Positions 1 to 5,150 of a stretch of 5,150 nucleotides of DNA are shown piece after piece. Source of the DNA: Acidobacteriota bacterium (lineage in GTDB: Bacteria; Acidobacteriota; Vicinamibacteria; Marinacidobacterales; SMYC01); assembly GCA_030598165.1 (NCBI GenBank), contig JAUVQL010000101.1:1-5150 (forward strand), written 5' to 3'. Position numbers and translations under genes: made by a program. How positions within the stretch are numbered: position 1 is the stretch's first letter; every line of letters starts with the position of its first letter. The notes under the pieces are model-generated. The model had not been told where the DNA came from, did no database searches, and worked only from the letters and a program-made list of their open reading frames with translations.

Positions 1-152
1 TAGTCGGTTGTGAGCGCATGCCAATCGACGACACAATAAAACGTCTCGTACTCCTCCTGCATCGCGACCCAGTTGTCCCAAGCGCCCACCAGATTACCCA
101 AGTGCGGATGACCTGTGGGACGGATTCCGGAGAGTACGCGCTCGCGACTCAT
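1..152 (-). CDS. trpS: Tryptophanyl-tRNA synthetase, N-terminal part (runs off the left edge)
   Basis: Class I aminoacyl-tRNA synthetase that charges tRNA-Trp with tryptophan in the cytoplasm. Only the first 50 codons are present. The translation begins [20 protein letters not shown]. This is the TrpRS signature: the conserved SG-x-RPTG segment followed at residues 17-20 by HLGN, the class I HIGH-type ATP-binding motif. The next residues (LVGAWDNWV, then [12 protein letters not shown]) also fit the start of the TrpRS Rossmann fold. The ATG at 150-152 is preceded by a strong Shine-Dalgarno sequence, GGAGGAGG. The ATG overlaps the TGA of the upstream M50 protease gene as ATGA, so the two genes are probably translationally coupled in one operon. 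Identification is from recalled family motifs. The rest of the gene lies outside the window. Confidence 0.93.
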   Translation of the reverse strand, partial: MSRERVLSGIRPTGHPHLGNLVGAWDNWVAMQEEYETFYCVVDWHALTTD

Positions 153-856
153 AGTCCTCCTCCGAACTGCATTAACACTCTGATGACCGGCCAGGCAAGA
201 TAATCGAACACGACATCCAGCGCACCACTAATCAGGAGCAAAACAAGGATCATGAAACCGTAGGGCCTCACGACTCGACCATAAACCTCCGCAAGGCCAC
301 GCGGGAGGCCCCAGGAAGCAATGTGGGAGCCATCGAGCGGGGGCACCGGTATGAGGTTGAAAATCCCCAGGACGACATTCAAAACGATGCCTATTCTTGC
401 AATGAATACCAACAGTTGGGACCTGTCGAGCCCGAAGCTCTGGATCATCACGGAATACAGCACTGCAAAAGCCACTGCCAAAACGAAATTGCTGAAAGGT
501 CCAGCTCCAGCACTTAATATCTCTCCTTGGCGTACGTTCGTGAAATGCCGCGGTTGAATAGGAACCGGCTTGGCCCACCCGAACACGATACCGCCCGCGA
601 ACAAACCGACCAATGGAAAGACAACGGTACCAAACGGGTCCATATGAACGAGCGGATTGAGGGAAATGCGTCCTGCTCTAAACGCGGTCTCATCTCCCAT
701 TCGAAGCGCCGTCCAGGCATGAGCGCTTTCGTGCACACTGAGAGAAAAGAGGAGCACGAGGTATGTCGATAGAATTTCAAGGATCCGTTGTAGTTCCAAG
801 GCTTCTTCCTTGCTAAATCCGTCCTTCTTAATGTCCAGATCGCGCCATGCTAGCAT
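149..856 (-). CDS. Site-2-type membrane zinc metalloprotease, peptidase M50 family
   Basis: Polytopic inner-membrane protease of the M50 (S2P/SpoIVFB-like) group, which cleaves substrates within or next to the membrane; the substrate is unknown. The zinc motif HExxH is seen as HESAH at residues 42-46. It is followed by the family block NPLVHMDP (67-74). The second conserved motif, [12 protein letters not shown] (167-178), supplies the third metal ligand, Asp175. Hydrophobic segments surround residues 28-42, 76-93, 115-137, 147-169 and 199-220. There is no PDZ domain, which fits the short membrane-core members of about 210-235 residues. The ATG at 856 has only a weak RBS. A TTG at 799 (codon 20) has AAGGAAG 5 bases upstream and is closer to the usual family N-terminus, so it may be the real start. 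The stop overlaps the trpS ATG. Confidence 0.9.
   Translation of the reverse strand: MLAWRDLDIKKDGFSKEEALELQRILEILSTYLVLLFSLSVHESAHAWTALRMGDETAFRAGRISLNPLVHMDPFGTVVFPLVGLFAGGIVFGWAKPVPIQPRHFTNVRQGEILSAGAGPFSNFVLAVAFAVLYSVMIQSFGLDRSQLLVFIARIGIVLNVVLGIFNLIPVPPLDGSHIASWGLPRGLAEVYGRVVRPYGFMILVLLLISGALDVVFDYLAWPVIRVLMQFGGGL
156..163 (-). promoter_or_regulatory. Ribosome binding site of trpS
   Basis: On the minus strand GGAGGAGG lies 3 bases before the trpS ATG, with its first GGAGG 6 bases before it. It sits inside the last codons of the M50 gene. It supports both the trpS start and the ATGA coupling of the two genes. Confidence 0.75.
805..811 (-). promoter_or_regulatory. Possible RBS for an internal TTG start of the M50 protease
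   Basis: AAGGAAG on the minus strand lies 5 bases before an in-frame TTG (797-799). This is better spaced than the AAGG-like stretch just before the ATG at 856. A start here would give a 216-residue protein beginning right before the first membrane segment, removing a charged 19-residue N-terminal extension. Confidence 0.4.
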
Positions 857-921
857 CCGCCTTCGTTCACTTGCAACGGATATCTAACTGCGGCGAGACA
901 AGCCCGCCTAACCAAGATTGT

Positions 922-981
922 AGCCGCACATTAACGCAAATAAACGCGAATCTCCTCTCCAATTTGCGTTCATGCGCGGCT
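922..981. repeat. Imperfect palindromic repeat (20-bp arms, 20-base loop) after uvrC
   Basis: The left arm (922-941) and the reverse complement of the right arm (962-981) agree at 18 of 20 positions. The inner 9 bp (AACGCAAAT / ATTTGCGTT) and the outer 6 bp (AGCCGC / GCGGCT) are perfect. The loop holds AACGCGAA (943-950), which can also pair with TTCGCGTT at 997-1004 near the uvrC stop. On the plus strand the hairpin is followed by TTCTTTTTTT (981-990), so it has terminator form only for plus-strand transcription, although the flanking genes are read the other way. The AACGCRAAT-type wording resembles dispersed intergenic repeats that I recall from several bacterial genomes. Whether it is multicopy here cannot be seen from one window. 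Confidence 0.65.
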
Positions 982-1015
982 TCTTTTTTTGCCGTCTTCG
1001 CGTTGATTCTTCTCT

Positions 1016-2824
1016 TCAACTCATTTCCGCTAACTGTCGGTAAACACGCTCGGCGAGCTTTCGCCCCAGCACGGGTGCGAGCTCGTCTACCGACGCTTCC
1101 TTGACCCCTCGATAGCTTTTGAAATGAGTCAGCAACAGTTTCTTCTTTTTGGGGCCAATCCCCAAAATGTCATCGAGCTTGGAATGGAGGCTTCGCTCCC
1201 GCCGCCTCTTGCGGTGGAAGGTAATGGCAAAACGGTGCGCCTCGTCACGGATCCGCTGTATCAGTTGGAGGGAGGGGGAGCTCTTGGGGAGGACAATGGG
1301 ACCAGGCGTTCCGGGCCGGAAAAGGAGTTCTTCTTTCTTGGCGATGCTCACCATGGGCAGATGCGAGAGGCCGAGCTCGGTCAGCGCTTCCTGCGCTGCG
1401 CCGAGTTGTCCCTTGCCTCCATCGATGAGGACGAGATCCGGAAACTCATTACCTTCTTCGAGCACACGCCGGTAACGCCGCAGGACGACTTCATGCATGG
1501 AAGCGAAATCATCCGGCTTTCCGATGACCGACCTAATCTTGAACTTGCGGTAATCACTTCGGCTTGGATGACCGCGCTCGAAGACCACCATTGACGCAAC
1601 GATATCCGATCCTTGAATGTTCGATATGTCGAAGGCCTCGATCCGTTCGGGAGCCTCCGGAAGCTCGAGGAGATGGGCCAACGCCTCTAATCGTGCTGAG
1701 GTCAGCCGGCCCTCCTCTCGAACGTCGAGCTCGAAAGCAATCTTGGCGTTACGGCAAACGAGCTCCACCATGCGTCGTTTCCCTCCCCGCTTGGGATGTA
1801 CAATCTCGATACGACCTTGCTTCTTCGCACTCAGCCACTCTGCCACCAGAGCGCTCTCAACAAGGTCAACCGGCACGTGGATTTCCGTAGGCAGATATCT
1901 CTCAAGCTCGTAATATTGCTGGATCGAGGCACTAATCAAGTCGGCGTCATCGTGCGCTTCGAGGTCGTTCAGGGTGAAGCTGTCTCGGTCGACGATTTTT
2001 CCGGCGCGCATCGAGAAGATCTGCAAGACTGCCTGGTCTCCTTCTCGATAGAATCCGAAAATGTCCCGCTCTTCTCCACGCACACTCGTCATCTTCTGCC
2101 GGGAGCTCAAATCCTCCAACGTATGAATCGTATCCCTCAGTCGTGCGGCCACCTCGAAGCTCTCTCCCTCCGCAGCTTCATACATCTGCTTCCTCAAAGA
2201 GGAGATGAGGGCCTCGTTCTTACCCTCCAGAAAGAGCTTGGCCGAATCCACACTCTGTCGGTACGCTTCGAGGCTGGCGACACTCTCTACGCAGGGTGCT
2301 ATACAGCGCTTAATCTGATATTGGAGGCAGGGCCGGGAACGATGACCGTCTAGCTTTTCACTGCAATTTCGAACTCCAAAGAGCCGATGGACGAGATTCA
2401 TGGACCTGCGAGCCAAACTGGCGGGAACATAGGGGCCCGTGTAGACCGCGCCGTCATCCCCTGGCTTCCGGACGACATAGATGCGCGGATATGTTTCGTT
2501 GACGGTCAACTTCAAATAGGGATGGTTCTTGTCGTCCCGCAACAAGACGTTGTATCGAGGCTTGTGAGTCTTGACCAGGTTGTTCTCTAGGACGAGCGCC
2601 TCCCTCTCCGTATCCGTGGCGATGACCTCCAAGTCCCGGATGGCTTCTACCAAACGATCGAGCCTGGGGCTCTCGATCCGGGATCTTTGGAAGTAGGAAC
2701 GGACACGGCCCCGAAGTGAACGGGCCTTTCCTACGTAGAGGATTTGCCCGCCTCGTCCACGAAATAAATAGACGCCGGGTGTAGACGGAAGCTCGTCCAG
2801 CTTCTGAGAAACAACTTCGTTCAT
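1016..2824 (-). CDS. uvrC: Excinuclease ABC subunit C
   Basis: Dual-incision nuclease of nucleotide excision repair. It is recruited by UvrB to damaged DNA and cuts on both sides of the lesion. At 602 residues the length is normal (E. coli UvrC is 610). The N-terminal GIY-YIG nuclease (about 13-95) shows GVYLF, LYVGKARSLRGR and the Glu-bearing ALVLENNLVKTHKPRYN. Four cysteines at 154, 166, 174 and 178 match the conserved cluster reported to bind an iron-sulfur centre. The UVR (UvrB-binding) motif lies at about 205-240. The C-terminal RNase H-like nuclease carries Asp399 (AFDISN), Asp467 (LIDGGKGQ) and His530 (DEAHRFA). A helix-hairpin-helix region follows (about 550-600, DDILGIGPKKKKLLL). All key residues appear intact. 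The ATG at 2824 has no clear Shine-Dalgarno sequence, but the N-terminus fits the family. A promoter lies just upstream. Confidence 0.98.
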   Translation of the reverse strand: MNEVVSQKLDELPSTPGVYLFRGRGGQILYVGKARSLRGRVRSYFQRSRIESPRLDRLVEAIRDLEVIATDTEREALVLENNLVKTHKPRYNVLLRDDKNHPYLKLTVNETYPRIYVVRKPGDDGAVYTGPYVPASLARRSMNLVHRLFGVRNCSEKLDGHRSRPCLQYQIKRCIAPCVESVASLEAYRQSVDSAKLFLEGKNEALISSLRKQMYEAAEGESFEVAARLRDTIHTLEDLSSRQKMTSVRGEERDIFGFYREGDQAVLQIFSMRAGKIVDRDSFTLNDLEAHDDADLISASIQQYYELERYLPTEIHVPVDLVESALVAEWLSAKKQGRIEIVHPKRGGKRRMVELVCRNAKIAFELDVREEGRLTSARLEALAHLLELPEAPERIEAFDISNIQGSDIVASMVVFERGHPSRSDYRKFKIRSVIGKPDDFASMHEVVLRRYRRVLEEGNEFPDLVLIDGGKGQLGAAQEALTELGLSHLPMVSIAKKEELLFRPGTPGPIVLPKSSPSLQLIQRIRDEAHRFAITFHRKRRRERSLHSKLDDILGIGPKKKKLLLTHFKSYRGVKEASVDELAPVLGRKLAERVYRQLAEMS

Positions 2825-2874
2825 AACCGCAAATCGGAAAGGACTACTCGATCAAACCGAGATACTCTCTGCAG

Positions 2875-2901
2875 ATTATAGCCTTATCGTGGCCTTGTAA
2901 G
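2875..2901 (-). promoter_or_regulatory. Putative sigma70-type promoter of uvrC
   Basis: On the minus strand a perfect -10 TATAAT (2880 to 2875) lies about 50 bases before the uvrC ATG. The best -35 is CTTACA (2901 to 2896), a 4 of 6 match with a short 15-bp spacer. Predicted transcription would start near 2868 and leave a leader of about 44 bases. The perfect -10 and its position support the call; the weak -35 limits confidence. Confidence 0.5.
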
Positions 2902-2928
2902 TGGCTGGAGTCCGGGAAGGTGTGGCGC

Positions 2929-2950
2929 AAAAACGACGCGGCGAAGCGCG
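2929..2950 (-). terminator. Weak intrinsic terminator candidate after the radical SAM gene
   Basis: On the minus strand CGCG-CTTCGC-CGCG can form a 4-bp GC stem, followed after three bases by TTTTT. It lies between the radical SAM stop and the uvrC promoter, where a terminator would be expected. The stem and T-run are short, so this could be chance. Confidence 0.22.
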
Positions 2951-2958
2951 GGATTCCA

Positions 2959-3006
2959 GGATGCTCGAGTGCTCGAGTTCTTGAGTTTCCGAGTACTTGA
3001 TTCCTA
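2959..3006. repeat. Array of five degenerate 8-bp repeats abutting the radical SAM stop codon
   Basis: Five units in exact 8-bp register occupy 2963-3002 on the plus strand: GCTCGAGT, GCTCGAGT, TCTTGAGT, TTCCGAGT and ACTTGATT. Every unit ends in T, and the shared core is CTYGAGT. The array lies between GGATGCTC (2959-2966, overlapping the first unit) and the complement of the TAG stop of the radical SAM gene (3004-3006). The same GGATGCTC and similar 7-8 bp units recur beside the lolA stop codon at 4358-4399, so the two look like copies of one repeat family. It is not a CRISPR: there are no spacers and the units are too short. Confidence 0.7.
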
Positions 3007-3996
3007 TGCTTCCTGAGGATCCGTCTGGCCCACAACCTGCGGCTGAACCGTTTGCGGCTCGCGCCAGTTGTCGAAGAGACCCACCATATTGGCGCAGGCC
3101 AAGGTGCAATAAGAGGCACAGGCCTTGGGGGTGGAGTATTCTCTTTGCAAGTCCTTAAACTCGTATTTTTCGAGCGCTATGTTGGGATAGCCCTTTTGTT
3201 GGGAGCACAAATGCACCAGGCCGTCTTCACAAATGTAGAGGTAACGTGCACCGGCTCGGCATCGCCAGTCATTCGGTCGCCCGTGCGCCAAGTTGTCTCT
3301 GAAGCCACTGAATCGCGCGTAGCTCCACTTCCCGACATTTTTCAGACGATCATAAACACGCATTTCGCGCTCGCTCAGTGCCTTCAACCGTCCATGTCCG
3401 TCATGGATGATGCCGAGTGTGGTCGTGAAGCCGAGCTCCACGGCTCGCTTCGTGATCTTTTCCGCATCTTCAGGATTCTTGATGCCTCCACCAATGACCG
3501 AGTTGATATTGACGAAGAACTCGGCATGCGTTGCTAGGTTTCTGAGCTTGGAGTCCAAAACCTTCAAGCTCTTCTTGGAAACGTCGTCCGGCTGGAGGTT
3601 ATCGATGCTGATTTGAAGATGCTGAAGCCCTGCGCGATTCAGGCGCTCGATGCGCTCGGGGGTCAGGAAATAGCCGTTGGTGATCATACCCGCGATCATG
3701 CCATGAGATCTTATGTGGCGGATGATTTCATCGAGCTCGGGATGAAGAGTAGGCTCACCACCACTCATCGTGATGATGGAGGTTCCCAAATGTGCCAACC
3801 GATCGATGCGGCTCTTCATCGCCTCGAGAGGGACCGGTTTGGATACATTGTCGTACTCGTTGCAGTAGGCGCAGGAAAGGTTGCACCGCCGCATGGGAAC
3901 AATGTGCGCAAGAATGGGGTGGCGGGTCGATGCAAGCCCTCGTGTGATCATCATCAACTCTCGGGCACGTATCTTGATCTTATTTATCGTGTTCAT
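3004..3996 (-). CDS. Radical SAM protein with a SPASM-like C-terminal cysteine region, substrate unknown
   Basis: Iron-sulfur enzyme that would cleave S-adenosylmethionine to start radical chemistry in the cytoplasm. With the start at 3996 it has 330 residues. Cys38, Cys42 and Cys45 (CNLSCAYC) form the CX3CX2C site for the SAM-binding [4Fe-4S] cluster. GGEP at 79-82, ITNGYFL (105-111) and QISID (128-132) are the usual barrel motifs. The C-terminus has C246-X12-G259-X4-C264, matching the first half of a SPASM domain (CX9-15GX4C). It continues with C293, C297 and C301 in a CX3CX3C pattern that differs from the canonical second half, so at least one auxiliary cluster is likely. The frame stays open to an ATG at 4095. 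I prefer 3996 because GGAG lies 10 bases upstream and the extra 33 residues look non-native. Family relatives include peptide maturases and sulfatase-maturating enzymes; no specific function can be assigned. Confidence 0.88.
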   Translation of the reverse strand: MNTINKIKIRARELMMITRGLASTRHPILAHIVPMRRCNLSCAYCNEYDNVSKPVPLEAMKSRIDRLAHLGTSIITMSGGEPTLHPELDEIIRHIRSHGMIAGMITNGYFLTPERIERLNRAGLQHLQISIDNLQPDDVSKKSLKVLDSKLRNLATHAEFFVNINSVIGGGIKNPEDAEKITKRAVELGFTTTLGIIHDGHGRLKALSEREMRVYDRLKNVGKWSYARFSGFRDNLAHGRPNDWRCRAGARYLYICEDGLVHLCSQQKGYPNIALEKYEFKDLQREYSTPKACASYCTLACANMVGLFDNWREPQTVQPQVVGQTDPQEA

Positions 3997-4076
3997 AATT
4001 CGAGTTCTCCGCCACTCACTGCCTGGAACGTTTGCCACACCGCGCACACGGCTCCCGCCGAAAATGAGGCATTCAT
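3993..4076 (-). CDS. Possible 27-residue leader or precursor peptide coupled to the radical SAM gene
   Basis: A short ORF begins at ATG 4074-4076 and ends at a TGA that overlaps the radical SAM ATG as ATGA, an arrangement typical of translational coupling. The peptide starts [11 protein letters not shown], contains single Cys11 and Trp14, and ends GGELEL. A GGGG stretch abuts its ATG, too close for a good ribosome site, and an in-frame TAG lies two codons upstream. Open frames of this length arise often by chance, and any ATG followed by A creates a TGA in this register. It could be a RiPP precursor, a coupling leader, or nothing. I do not recognise the sequence. Confidence 0.22.
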   Translation of the reverse strand: MNASFSAGAVCAVWQTFQAVSGGELEL

Positions 4077-4150
4077 CCCCTAGTTCGTTCTCCATGCAGG
4101 GAGAAGAATCCTAACGACTCACGGAATAGTCTTTGCCAAAGCCACTTTGC

Positions 4151-4179
4151 ACTATCTTCTATCGGCTCGGTTCGGTCAA
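4151..4179 (-). promoter_or_regulatory. Putative sigma70-type promoter of the radical SAM gene
   Basis: On the minus strand TTGACC (4179 to 4174, 5 of 6 to the -35 consensus) is followed after exactly 17 bp by GATAGT (4156 to 4151, 4 of 6 to the -10). Transcription would start near 4144 and leave a leader of about 148 bases before the ATG at 3996. That leader includes the small ORF. A pair of direct repeats lies just upstream. Confidence 0.5.
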
Positions 4180-4191
4180 GCTGACTACAGG

Positions 4192-4220
4192 GAAAGGTCC
4201 AAATATGACTTGAAAGGTCC
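4192..4220. promoter_or_regulatory. Direct repeat pair GAAAGGTCC, 20 bp apart, a possible activator site
   Basis: GAAAGGTCC occurs at 4192-4200 and again at 4212-4220, perfect over nine bases and spaced 20 bp start to start, close to two turns of the helix. Read in the direction of the radical SAM gene (GGACCTTTC twice), the copies fall at about -48 to -56 and -68 to -76 from the predicted start site, upstream of the -35. That is the usual position for an activator that contacts RNA polymerase. No known regulator is recognised. Confidence 0.45.
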
Positions 4221-4280
4221 GTTTTACAGGCTGATTGGAATGGTGCTTTCTAGTGATGAGCGCAGTGAGGGACAGACTGC

Positions 4281-4296
4281 ATCTCTATATGGAGAT
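4281..4296. promoter_or_regulatory. Imperfect 16-bp palindrome, possible operator
   Basis: ATCTCTATATGGAGAT is symmetric at 14 of 16 positions, with mismatches only at bases 6 and 11. It lies between the lolA-distal inverted repeat and the direct repeats upstream of the radical SAM promoter. It could bind a dimeric regulator; no family is recognised and chance is possible. Confidence 0.22.
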
Positions 4297-4309
4297 AGAT
4301 GAGATCATA

Positions 4310-4399
4310 TAGAACTCAAGAACTCAGAATTCGAGAACTCAGCAGACACACTTCAATGGATGCTCTGCTGAGTTATGGGTTCTTGGGTTCTGGGTTCTA
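4310..4399. repeat. Long imperfect inverted repeat built of 7-8 bp units, starting at the lolA stop codon
   Basis: The inner stem is perfect over 11 bp (AACTCAGCAGA at 4336-4346 against 4364-4374), with a 17-base loop. The arms extend outward with a few gaps and A/G changes to TAGAACTC at 4310 and GGGTTCTA ending at 4399, so the ends form inverted repeats TAGAACYC. Each arm is itself a run of GAACTCA- or GAACCCA-type units. The loop and right arm share GGATGCTC (4358-4365) with the array at 2959. The right end supplies the TAG stop of lolA. No U-tract follows on the minus strand, so it is not a classic terminator, though it could stabilise the lolA mRNA 3' end. The rest of the 3997-4396 gap holds no further gene that I can support. 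Confidence 0.7.
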
Positions 4400-5074
4400 A
4401 TTTTTGACGATCTCCACCCCTGAGGGGAGATCCAACTTGAAGGTCTTGGCGGGCAAGTTTGAGTTGATGACGATGTCATTGAAGAGAATCTCGGTCGTAT
4501 CCCTATTGGCCTCATGAAAAACGGATCGAAGTGGAACCCACCTTTTTTTATCCATCGTAAGCTCTATCGCCCTGAAGATGGACGCCTTTGAGTTGGGCTT
4601 CGGAACGAGCTTCAGCACAGCCGAGGTTTCGTTCTCTTCCACGAGGCTGACGTCGTAATTTTTTGAGATCTCGGAATTGGATTTCCCAAAGCCAATCAGT
4701 AAGTCAGCCCCGACTCCTTTCATTTGCCCCTTGTCAAACTCCTGAACCTGATTGGCGGTAGGATTGTATAGCTGAATTTTCTTGCCGCTAATGAGGAGCA
4801 CTTTCGGGGCCGGAGGTCCGTACTCCCATCGAATGTTTCCAGGAATCTCGACGAAGAGTTCTCCTGTGGTCTTCTCGTCCATATCCAATATAAAGTCGTG
4901 ACTGTTTTGATCGAACTTAGCATGGAGGGTTCTTAGCTTGTCGCCTGCAGCTTTCATGGCGGACAAAACTGCATCGAGGCGCTCGTTGGCTTGACAAGGC
5001 CGACTCGCGAGAAGAGCGATAACGGCAACGCCACAAATGAGCTTTGGGCTACGGAACAAAATAAAGGTCGCCAT
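4397..5074 (-). CDS. lolA: Outer-membrane lipoprotein carrier protein, LolA family
   Basis: Periplasmic chaperone that takes lipoproteins from the LolCDE transporter and passes them to the outer membrane. The start at 5074 gives 225 residues. The N-terminus has a Sec signal peptide: a short basic region, a hydrophobic core LICGVAVIALLA, and a likely cut after Cys-Gln-Ala at residue 29. SRPC does not fit a lipobox, so it is not a lipoprotein. The mature part shows LolA-family features: an early LRTLHAKFDQ strand, GELFVEIPGNIRWEY, the block LLISGKKIQLYNPTANQVQ, and a late region ending in FKLDLPSGVEIV. The frame is open to an ATG at 5146, but the signal peptide position and an AGGG ribosome site 5 bases before 5074 favour the shorter form. 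The TAG stop lies inside an inverted repeat. LolA homologues diverge strongly, so the exact partner lipoproteins are unknown. Confidence 0.87.
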   Translation of the reverse strand: MATFILFRSPKLICGVAVIALLASRPCQANERLDAVLSAMKAAGDKLRTLHAKFDQNSHDFILDMDEKTTGELFVEIPGNIRWEYGPPAPKVLLISGKKIQLYNPTANQVQEFDKGQMKGVGADLLIGFGKSNSEISKNYDVSLVEENETSAVLKLVPKPNSKASIFRAIELTMDKKRWVPLRSVFHEANRDTTEILFNDIVINSNLPAKTFKLDLPSGVEIVKN

Positions 5075-5081
5075 TTCGGCC

Positions 5082-5150
5082 CTAAACAACTTCGCCGGCC
5101 GTACTGACAAATTCGGGGACTTTACGATAACTGACGACGCGGCCATCTAA
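5082..5150 (-). CDS. C-terminal tail of an unidentified upstream gene (runs off the right edge)
   Basis: From the right edge one minus-strand frame is open for 22 codons (LDGRVVSYRKVPEF, then VSTAGEVV) and ends at TAG 5082-5084. Only 7 bases separate that stop from the lolA ATG at 5074. The AGGG ribosome site of lolA overlaps this stop, a layout common inside operons. The residue mix looks protein-like, but it is too short to identify. It does not resemble the FtsK C-terminus that often precedes lolA. It may be chance. Confidence 0.35.
   Translation of the reverse strand, partial: LDGRVVSYRKVPEFVSTAGEVV

Noticed and set aside
1124..1594. Long plus-strand ORF antisense to uvrC
   Set aside because: It lies wholly inside uvrC on the opposite strand, its translation resembles no family I know, and uvrC is clearly the real gene.
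1796..2353. Second long plus-strand ORF (185 codons) antisense to uvrC
   Set aside because: Shadow of uvrC codon bias; no recognisable motif and no ribosome site evidence.
2963..3002. Octamer array as a CRISPR
   Set aside because: Units are 8 bp, contiguous, degenerate and without spacers.
2844..3119. Minus-strand ORF of 91 codons spanning the radical SAM end and the uvrC promoter
   Set aside because: It overlaps the 3' end of the radical SAM gene, runs through the octamer array and the uvrC promoter, and has no recognisable domain. The short RHTF stretch is not enough to call an integrase remnant.
3321..3537. Plus-strand ORFs inside the radical SAM gene
   Set aside because: Antisense shadows without motifs; the minus frame carries the conserved radical SAM signatures.
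3997..4095. 33-residue N-terminal extension of the radical SAM protein from ATG 4095
   Set aside because: No ribosome site before 4095, non-native-looking residues, and a better start with GGAG at 3996.
4310..4399. Inverted repeat as a classic rho-independent terminator for lolA
   Set aside because: No U-tract follows the stem on the minus strand, and the stem is not GC-rich.
4984..5074. LolA-like protein as a lipoprotein
   Set aside because: The only cysteine near the cleavage region is in SRPC, which lacks the lipobox residues; a signal peptidase I site after CQA fits better.
5075..5146. 24-residue N-terminal extension of LolA from ATG 5146
   Set aside because: It would place a charged segment before the signal peptide; the ATG at 5074 has AGGG well spaced and leaves a normal Sec signal.

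Overview
The window reads as chromosomal DNA of a Gram-negative (LolA-containing) bacterium. Every gene I can support lies on the minus strand, so transcription runs from right to left. The order uvrC, then an M50 membrane protease, then trpS resembles what I recall from Deltaproteobacteria such as Geobacter and from related deep-branching phyla. That assignment is an inference from gene order and general protein style, and I cannot name a genus.

Layout in transcription order, from high to low coordinates. At the right edge is the C-terminal tail of an unidentified gene (5082-5150). It is followed within a few bases by a lolA-like gene for a periplasmic outer-membrane lipoprotein carrier (4397-5074). 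A 400-base gap (3997-4396) holds a long imperfect inverted repeat starting at the lolA stop codon, an ATCTC...GAGAT palindrome, a pair of GAAAGGTCC direct repeats 20 bp apart, a sigma70-like promoter, and a 27-codon ORF. The ORF overlaps the start of a radical SAM/SPASM-like gene (3004-3996) by ATGA. An array of five 8-bp repeats follows that gene's stop codon, then a weak terminator candidate and a promoter with a perfect TATAAT, which serves uvrC (1016-2824). The gap after uvrC carries a different palindromic repeat (922-981). Next come an M50 site-2-type protease (149-856) and the start of trpS (1-152), which overlap by ATGA.

Function: UvrC (nucleotide excision repair), the M50 protease, TrpRS and LolA are housekeeping genes. 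The radical SAM protein is the accessory element. It has a CX3CX2C cluster site and a C-terminal cysteine pattern close to SPASM, and it appears to have its own promoter with a possible upstream activator site. Its substrate is unknown. The small coupled ORF in front of it is a speculative precursor-peptide candidate.

The most unusual structural feature is that repeats lie at or near the stop codons of three successive genes (lolA, radical SAM, uvrC). The first two repeats appear related: both consist of 7-8 bp units and both contain GGATGCTC. I see no tRNA, rRNA, CRISPR array, transposase or defence system.
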